Origin: Corynebacterium atrinae
Lineage (GTDB): Bacteria > Actinomycetota > Actinomycetes > Mycobacteriales > Mycobacteriaceae
Direction of reading: 5' to 3'
DNA: 64,000 nt
Assembly (NCBI RefSeq): GCF_030408455.1
Contig: NZ_CP046977.1
Coordinates: 1,426,001 to 1,490,000 of the forward strand
Below are positions 59,337 through 64,000 of the stretch, piece after piece. The translations under genes and the position numbers were made by a program. Every line of letters starts with the position of its first letter. The stretch's first letter is position 1. The notes below the pieces were generated by a model. The model was not told the origin of the DNA, searched no databases, and saw nothing but the letters and a program-made list of their open reading frames with translations.

Positions 59337-61353
59337 TAATGCGCTCCTTCACCCACGCATTGATGAGCTCCACGGCTTCGTCCACCGGCACGCCATTGAC
59401 CTGGGTGCCGTCGAGGAAACGGAAACTCACGGCGTCGGCCTCGACGTCGCGGGCACCCGCCAGCAGCATGAAGGGCACCTTGCCGGTGGTGTGATTGCGG
59501 ATCTTCTTCTGCATGCGGTCATCCGAGGTGTCGACATTCGCGCGAATGCCCCGCTGGCGCAGCCGGGAAGTGACCTTCTCCAGGTGCGGGGAGAAATCGT
59601 CGGCCACGGGAATGCCGATGACCTGGTGCGGGGCCAACCACACCGGGAAAGCACCGGCGTAGTGCTCCAGCAGGACGCCAAAGAAACGCTCGATGGAACC
59701 AAACAGCGCGCGGTGAATCATGATCGGGCGCTTCTTCGTGCCATCGGATGCGGTGTACTCCAGGTTCATCCGCTCGGGCATGTTGAAGTCGAGCTGCACC
59801 GTCGACATCTGCCAGGTGCGGCCGATGGCGTCGCGCGCTTGGACGGAGATCTTCGGGCCGTAGAACGCGGCACCCTCCGGGTCCGGCACAAGCTCCAGCC
59901 CGGAGTTGGTAGCCACTCGCTGCAGGATGTCGGTGGAGCGCTCCCAGATCTCATCGGACCCCACGAACTTGTTCGGGTCTTTCGTGGACAGCTCAAGGTA
60001 GAAATCGTCGAGACCATAATCCTGGAGCAGAGAGATGATGAAGTCGAGAACGCTAGTCAGCTCCTGCTCCAACTGCTCATCGGTGCAGTAGATGTGGGCA
60101 TCATCCTGGGTGAATCCGCGGGCGCGCGTCAGGCCGTGGACGACGCCGGACTTCTCGTAACGGTATACGGTGCCGAACTCGAACAGGCGCAGCGGCAGTT
60201 CGCGGTAGGAACGTCCCCGGGAATCAAAGATGAGGTTGTGCATGGGGCAGTTCATGGGCTTGAGGTAGTAATTCTGGCCCGGCTTGGTTTCCTTGCCGTC
60301 AGCGTCATATTCCGCGTCGACCTGCAGGGGCGGGAACATACCGTCCTTGTAAAAGCCGAGGTGCCCCGACTTCTCGTACAGGTCCGCCTTGGTGATGTGC
60401 GGGGTGGTGACGAAGGAGTAGCCGTCTTGGATGTGGCGGCGGCGCGAATGCTCCTCCATCTCCTGGCGGACGATCGCGCCATTGGGGTGGAACACAGGCA
60501 GGCCGGAACCAATCTCGTCCGGGAAGCTGAACAGGTCCAGCTCGTTGCCCAGGCGGCGGTGATCACGCTTTTCCGCTTCAGCCAGCATGAGCTGGTACTC
60601 CTCCAGCGCCTCCTTCGTCTCCCAGGCGGTGCCGTATACCCTCTGCAGGTCAGCGTTGTCCTGGTTGCCGCGCCAATAGGCTGCCGACGACCGCGTCAGT
60701 GCGAACGCCGGAATGTAGCGGGTCGTCGGGATGTGCGGTCCGCGGCACAGGTCCGACCACTCGACGTCATTCGTTCGCGGGTTGACGTTGTCGTAGGCGG
60801 TCAGTTCGCCGGCGCCGACCTCCGTCGCCTCATCCGAATTGGGGTCAACGTTGCCCTTGTCGTGGATGAGTTCCAGCTTGAAAGGCTCATTCTTCAGCTC
60901 TTCCGCCGCGGCCTCCGCAGAGGCGTAGAGGCGTCGCTCGAAGCGCTGGCCGGACTTGATGATCTTCTTCATCCGCTTTTCCAGCGTCTTCAGATCTTTC
61001 GGGGTGAAGGGCTCCGCGACCTGGAAGTCGTAGTAGAAGCCGTTCTCGATGGCCGGGCCGATACCAAGCTTCGTGCCAGGGAACTCCGCCTGCACCGCCT
61101 GAGCAAGCACGTGCGCGCAGGAGTGACGAATGACGCTGCGACCAGCCTCGGAGTTGGCCGCAACCGGGGTGAATTCACCAGCTGTGTCCGGAACGTGGGA
61201 CAGGTCCTTGAGGTTGCCCTCCGCATCCCTTACGCAGACGATAGCGTCGGCACCCTTATTCGGAAGCTCCAGCTCCCGCATGGCGGTTCCGACAGCAGTA
61301 CCTGCTTCTACGCGGAAGGAGGGGTGCTCGATGACAGAGGTGACATTCACCAT
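59296..61353 (-). CDS. thrS: Threonyl-tRNA synthetase
   Basis: 685 residues, full length: TGS domain, editing N2 domain ([33 protein letters not shown]), class II catalytic core with GMFPPLQV..., NCPMHNLIF zinc Cys, and [15 protein letters not shown], and an anticodon domain ending near [14 protein letters not shown]. Its end leads into the HIT-pgsA1-patA-pimA operon through overlapping genes. Confidence 0.97.
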   Translation of the reverse strand: MVNVTSVIEHPSFRVEAGTAVGTAMRELELPNKGADAIVCVRDAEGNLKDLSHVPDTAGEFTPVAANSEAGRSVIRHSCAHVLAQAVQAEFPGTKLGIGPAIENGFYYDFQVAEPFTPKDLKTLEKRMKKIIKSGQRFERRLYASAEAAAEELKNEPFKLELIHDKGNVDPNSDEATEVGAGELTAYDNVNPRTNDVEWSDLCRGPHIPTTRYIPAFALTRSSAAYWRGNQDNADLQRVYGTAWETKEALEEYQLMLAEAEKRDHRRLGNELDLFSFPDEIGSGLPVFHPNGAIVRQEMEEHSRRRHIQDGYSFVTTPHITKADLYEKSGHLGFYKDGMFPPLQVDAEYDADGKETKPGQNYYLKPMNCPMHNLIFDSRGRSYRELPLRLFEFGTVYRYEKSGVVHGLTRARGFTQDDAHIYCTDEQLEQELTSVLDFIISLLQDYGLDDFYLELSTKDPNKFVGSDEIWERSTDILQRVATNSGLELVPDPEGAAFYGPKISVQARDAIGRTWQMSTVQLDFNMPERMNLEYTASDGTKKRPIMIHRALFGSIERFFGVLLEHYAGAFPVWLAPHQVIGIPVADDFSPHLEKVTSRLRQRGIRANVDTSDDRMQKKIRNHTTGKVPFMLLAGARDVEADAVSFRFLDGTQVNGVPVDEAVELINAWVKERINEQPSEQSLAARR

Positions 61354-61494
61354 GGTTGTACTGCGCTCCTAGACTTCGTTCACGCAGGCGGCGGCATACC
61401 TGGCCGTCACCTGCTCAACATGTGGGCACGTTGGCGACCGGAGCCGCAAAACGTTCGTCGATCATCCTACCCCCTCACCCACACACTTCCGGAT
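61354..61494 (-). other. thrS leader and thrS-DyP gap
   Basis: TAGGAT (61464-61469, minus strand) may be a -10; a start near 61457 gives a leader of about 104 bases with imperfect GC-rich stems. A 16-codon reading frame is possible in the leader but has a single Thr codon, so there is no evidence for threonine attenuation. I see no T-box specifier structure. Confidence 0.3.
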
Positions 61495-62733
61495 TTATGC
61501 GTCCGCGAGCACACCTTCAGCCCAGAATCGATCTCGTTCCCGGCCATCGGCACTGGTCCCGGGCGGAATCCAATACACTGCTGAACCGATGTGGGTAATC
61601 CACTCATTGAGGCGATCCGATTCGTCCAACCGTTCCTGGATGGCAGTGAACTGGGCAATAGGATCGCGCTGGAAGCAGATGAACACCAGGCCCGAGTTAG
61701 ACAGCTGCTCGCTGCCGGGTTCCGGGGCCAGGTCATAGTTATAGGCGCGACGCAGGAGGCGCTGCTCCGGGTGCCCTTCCACCGGCCGCGAACGCGCCAT
61801 GTGGCTGTCTTTATCTATCACTGGCAAACCAAACTTATCGACGGCCGCGAAATCCGCATTATCAAACTCGTTGTCGCCGGTCAGGGGGGCACCATTGTCT
61901 AGTCGTCGTCCTACGGACTCCTCCCGAGAGGCGCGATCAAGCATCTCCCAGGTGTCCATGTTCATGTTGATCCGGCGGACGACCAGGCAGGTCGATCCTT
62001 GCTGCCAGGTAGGCGCATCATCGATCCACACCTGCTCATCAAATTGCTCCGAGCTGCGGGGATTGACGGTGCCATCAACTTGTCCGAAGAGATTGCGCGG
62101 GGTCGTACCCTTTTCAACAGAGCCGTTTGCGTGGAGAAAACCCTGTTGAATCCACGCCACCCTGGCGTAGTCGACCCCGGATCGCACTAGGTGTCGCGTG
62201 GCATGCGCCACCATGAGGGGGTCATCCGAACAGATCTGAATCACCAGGTCAGTCTGACCCCACGCGGGATCAAGCTTGTCCCGGCTGAAGGGCTTGATAG
62301 GAGCCAACCATTCTGGCTTCTCGGCGTCGAGCCCCGCCTTTGTGAAGGCCCCTTCACCGAGGCCACAGGTAATGGTGAGGTTAGCTGGCGAGATAACCAA
62401 TTCCGGTTCGAGACTGCCCAGGGGCGTCTCACCCGTACTAAGGGAGCGCGAGTCCTCCGTCCAGGAGCGCATGAGGCGAGTCAGGCCAGCCCGGTCCACG
62501 CCGTCAACGAGGTTGAACCCGATGAGGTTGAGATTAGACTGGGCCGGCGTACCAATGCCAGCCTGATGGACATCATCGAAGGCAACGATGGCGTCCTGCA
62601 GATACGCATTCGTGTCATGTCCCTGCGACATCACTGGCTGCTCTTCTTGACCGTTAGCGCATCCCACCAGTGCCGCGCCGCCCGCGGTGACACTCAGCCC
62701 GGTAAGGAAGCCCCTGCGGGACATCGACGACAT
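61495..62733 (-). CDS. Tat-exported DyP-type peroxidase lipoprotein
   Basis: 412 residues. The signal has the Tat motif SRRGFL at 5-10 and a lipobox LVGC ending at Cys25, so it is probably an exported, membrane-anchored lipoprotein. Haem peroxidase of the DyP superfamily: catalytic Asp220 in GQVDG, the likely proximal His in KDSHMARSRPVEGH, and the C-terminal LLRRAYNYD. It is the last gene of a copC-PCu(A)C-dyp set, as in Streptomyces where the similar DtpA works with copper chaperones of cytochrome oxidase (from memory). GAGGAG lies nine bases before the ATG. Confidence 0.92.
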   Translation of the reverse strand: MSSMSRRGFLTGLSVTAGGAALVGCANGQEEQPVMSQGHDTNAYLQDAIVAFDDVHQAGIGTPAQSNLNLIGFNLVDGVDRAGLTRLMRSWTEDSRSLSTGETPLGSLEPELVISPANLTITCGLGEGAFTKAGLDAEKPEWLAPIKPFSRDKLDPAWGQTDLVIQICSDDPLMVAHATRHLVRSGVDYARVAWIQQGFLHANGSVEKGTTPRNLFGQVDGTVNPRSSEQFDEQVWIDDAPTWQQGSTCLVVRRINMNMDTWEMLDRASREESVGRRLDNGAPLTGDNEFDNADFAAVDKFGLPVIDKDSHMARSRPVEGHPEQRLLRRAYNYDLAPEPGSEQLSNSGLVFICFQRDPIAQFTAIQERLDESDRLNEWITHIGSAVYWIPPGTSADGRERDRFWAEGVLADA

Positions 62734-62754
62734 GAACTCGCGCTCCTCTACTAC

Positions 62755-63339
62755 TTAGTTGGAACCGTGGGCTGGAGCATGGCCGACCAATTCGCCGTCA
62801 GCACCGTAGTTCTCGTCACCGGAGTTGATCGTGCGCACGGGAACGTTGGGAACTTCAATGGTGGTGCCATCGCCGAGCTCGATAACCAGATTGATCTCGC
62901 CTCCGGCCGGGATCTCTTCCTTATGGTCGAGGATCATCAAGTGATCTCCACCCGGCACGAGTTCGTGAGTTCCACCTGCCGGAATGACGATGCCGCCTTC
63001 CTTCTCGCGCATCACTCCATCGACCACTTCATGGACCTCATACTTGGCATCATCGAAGTCGGCCTTGAAACCGACGACGTTCACCTCGTGATCGCTGAAG
63101 TTGTGGAACACGCCGAAAATTCCGGTCATATCCTTGTCCGTCCCCTTGGCACGAACAAACGCATTGGTGAAGGTGACGCTGTCTTCGACGTCAGCATGGG
63201 CGACAGTAGACGGCGCCGCTGCGGAAGTGGCGGTGTTGGCCTTGGATTCAGAGGCGCTTTCCCCCGCCGGGCTGCAACCAGCAAGTGCGAGGCCAGCAAT
63301 GACGATGGCAGATAGTGCGATTCGACCGCGAGTGAACAT
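62755..63339 (-). CDS. Copper chaperone PCu(A)C lipoprotein
   Basis: 194 residues. Signal peptide with lipobox LAGC (Cys22), a Ser/Ala/Thr linker, then the PCu(A)C beta-barrel domain. Candidate copper ligands are in YEVHEVVDGVMREKEGG and HELVPGGDHLMILD (His and Met), matching the H(M)X10MX21HXM spacing in general terms. Delivers copper at the outer face of the membrane, probably to cytochrome oxidase. AGGAG lies six bases before the ATG; the gap to CopC is eight bases. Confidence 0.88.
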   Translation of the reverse strand: MFTRGRIALSAIVIAGLALAGCSPAGESASESKANTATSAAAPSTVAHADVEDSVTFTNAFVRAKGTDKDMTGIFGVFHNFSDHEVNVVGFKADFDDAKYEVHEVVDGVMREKEGGIVIPAGGTHELVPGGDHLMILDHKEEIPAGGEINLVIELGDGTTIEVPNVPVRTINSGDENYGADGELVGHAPAHGSN

Positions 63340-63347
63340 TATTACTC

Positions 63348-63884
63348 CTAATTGTTGTTTCGGCCCTTGAAAATCACCATTGTGATGACTCCCAGCAATG
63401 CGATAGCTCCCAAGCCAGCAATCAACCACTTGCCCAAGCCAGTCTCCTCGGGTTCTTCACTATCGACGACCGCCGAAGTCGTCTCCGCAGTCCCCTCCTC
63501 GCCGACACTAAACGTCGTCATGCCGCGGGTGGAGTGCCCATCGGAGGAAGTGATCTGGAAGCCGATCCGGTATTCACCGTCTCCCGCGTCAAGGCTTGCG
63601 GGAAGCTCCAGGGTGGCGAATCGACCATCGGTCGTGGGCTCACCTGTGAACAAGATGTCGCCCGATTCGACATTCGAAATGGCAAATGTGTTGAAGTCGT
63701 CTTTGATGTTGCCGGAGAACTCCAAAGTCACCTTGTCGGGGAATTGCTCCAGCACGGTCCCGTTGGCAGGGTCGCCTCCGATGACGGAGTCGTGGGCGAA
63801 CGCCGCTGGCGCACCGACCGTCAGTAAACCAGTTGCCGCCAGGGCAACGGCACTGTGCACCACGGAGACTCGGGACAACTTCAC
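63348..63884 (-). CDS. copC: CopC domain copper-binding protein with C-terminal membrane anchor
   Basis: 178 residues. Cleavable signal ending APAAFA/HDSV, so His1 of the mature protein is the usual CopC copper ligand. The Ig-like CopC domain runs to about 125 (FQITSSDGHSTRGMTTFSV) with a second His near its end. An acidic linker leads to a membrane helix (WLIAGLGAIALLGVITMVIF) and a basic tail. First gene of the set with PCu(A)C and DyP. Start GTG 63884, GAAGGT some 13 bases upstream. Confidence 0.88.
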   Translation of the reverse strand: MKLSRVSVVHSAVALAATGLLTVGAPAAFAHDSVIGGDPANGTVLEQFPDKVTLEFSGNIKDDFNTFAISNVESGDILFTGEPTTDGRFATLELPASLDAGDGEYRIGFQITSSDGHSTRGMTTFSVGEEGTAETTSAVVDSEEPEETGLGKWLIAGLGAIALLGVITMVIFKGRNNN

Positions 63885-64000
63885 GATTGATTAACTACCT
63901 TCACTGGTTTGGGAGTCACGATACCCGCTAGGTGGCGAGCATCATTAGAACAGTCGTATCGCCGCATCCACTAGTTCCCGACCAAATGGTCAGTAGGCAT
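63885..64000. other. Upstream region of copC at the window edge
   Basis: No gene is visible. TATCGT (complement of 63918-63923) could be a -10 of copC. The segment 63941-63952, ATCATTAGAACA, is identical over 12 bases to part of the operator of HNH copy 2 (39058-39069), but the second arm is missing. Confidence 0.3.

Noticed and set aside
61384..61469. Possible 16-codon leader peptide before thrS (minus strand)
   Set aside because: It has only one Thr codon and no clear terminator/antiterminator alternative, and its start is too close to the likely -10.

Overview
The window looks like chromosomal core DNA of a Corynebacterium. The evidence is the gene order pyrR-pyrB-pyrC-carA-carB, the aro cluster next to pepQ-efp-nusB, the ruvCAB-yajC-secD-secF-lipoprotein-apt-rel block, and thrS-HIT-pgsA1-patA-pimA. 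The last set makes phosphatidylinositol mannosides of the mycolata envelope. DNA is GC-rich, GTG and TTG starts are common, and many genes lack a Shine-Dalgarno sequence but have a TANNNT -10 hexamer 6 to 8 bases before the start codon, as expected of leaderless actinobacterial transcripts. I recognised about 61 protein genes and no rRNA, tRNA, CRISPR array or insertion sequence. No gap between genes exceeds about 230 bases.

Layout. 1-6628 (minus): the de novo pyrimidine operon, with carB running off the left edge and a possible PyrR-binding hairpin beside the pyrR ribosome binding site. 6753-9978: an SDR/SRPBCC fusion, two tandem YbjN-like genes and a PPK2 kinase. 10038-11306: a first HNH endonuclease-domain protein. 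11535-20160 (minus): nusB, efp, pepQ, aroQ, aroB, aroK, aroC, a prepilin peptidase, aroE, mltG and ruvX. 20291-27413 (minus): alaS, rarA, an APH-fold kinase and aspS. 27558-33610: a zinc metallopeptidase, a large SNF2 helicase divergent from a HEPN-CBS protein, and a flavin monooxygenase/FMN reductase pair. 33637-38391: sdaA, hisS, a metallo-beta-lactamase fold hydrolase, tpx and a membrane-anchored cyclophilin. 38392-40920: a small secreted protein with its own promoter and terminator, a second HNH protein paralogous to the first, and a DUF421 membrane protein. 40945-51132 (minus): rel, apt, a family 5 binding lipoprotein, secF, secD, yajC, ruvB, ruvA and ruvC. 51207-55708: yebC, tesB, a DUF3817 protein, pdxS and a GT87-like membrane glycosyltransferase. 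55679-61353 (minus): a LemA-like protein, pimA, patA, pgsA1, a HIT protein and thrS. 61495-63884 (minus): a copper/haem export set of CopC, PCu(A)C and a Tat-exported DyP peroxidase.

Most of this is ordinary core metabolism and information processing. The most unusual signal is the pair of HNH paralogs about 28 kb apart. Each is preceded by the same promoter layout (TTGCGY, 17 bases, TAWCAT) with an inverted repeat TGTTCTA/TAGAACA centred on the -10 box, which suggests a shared repressor or autoregulation. Second is the HEPN-CBS protein (RNxxxH motif intact) that shares a 24-base divergent promoter with a helicase carrying a helix-hairpin-helix insert. Smaller oddities are three convergent gene pairs whose stop codons share one CTAG, pdxS without pdxT, and a LemA-like gene that seems to lack its usual Nudix half.
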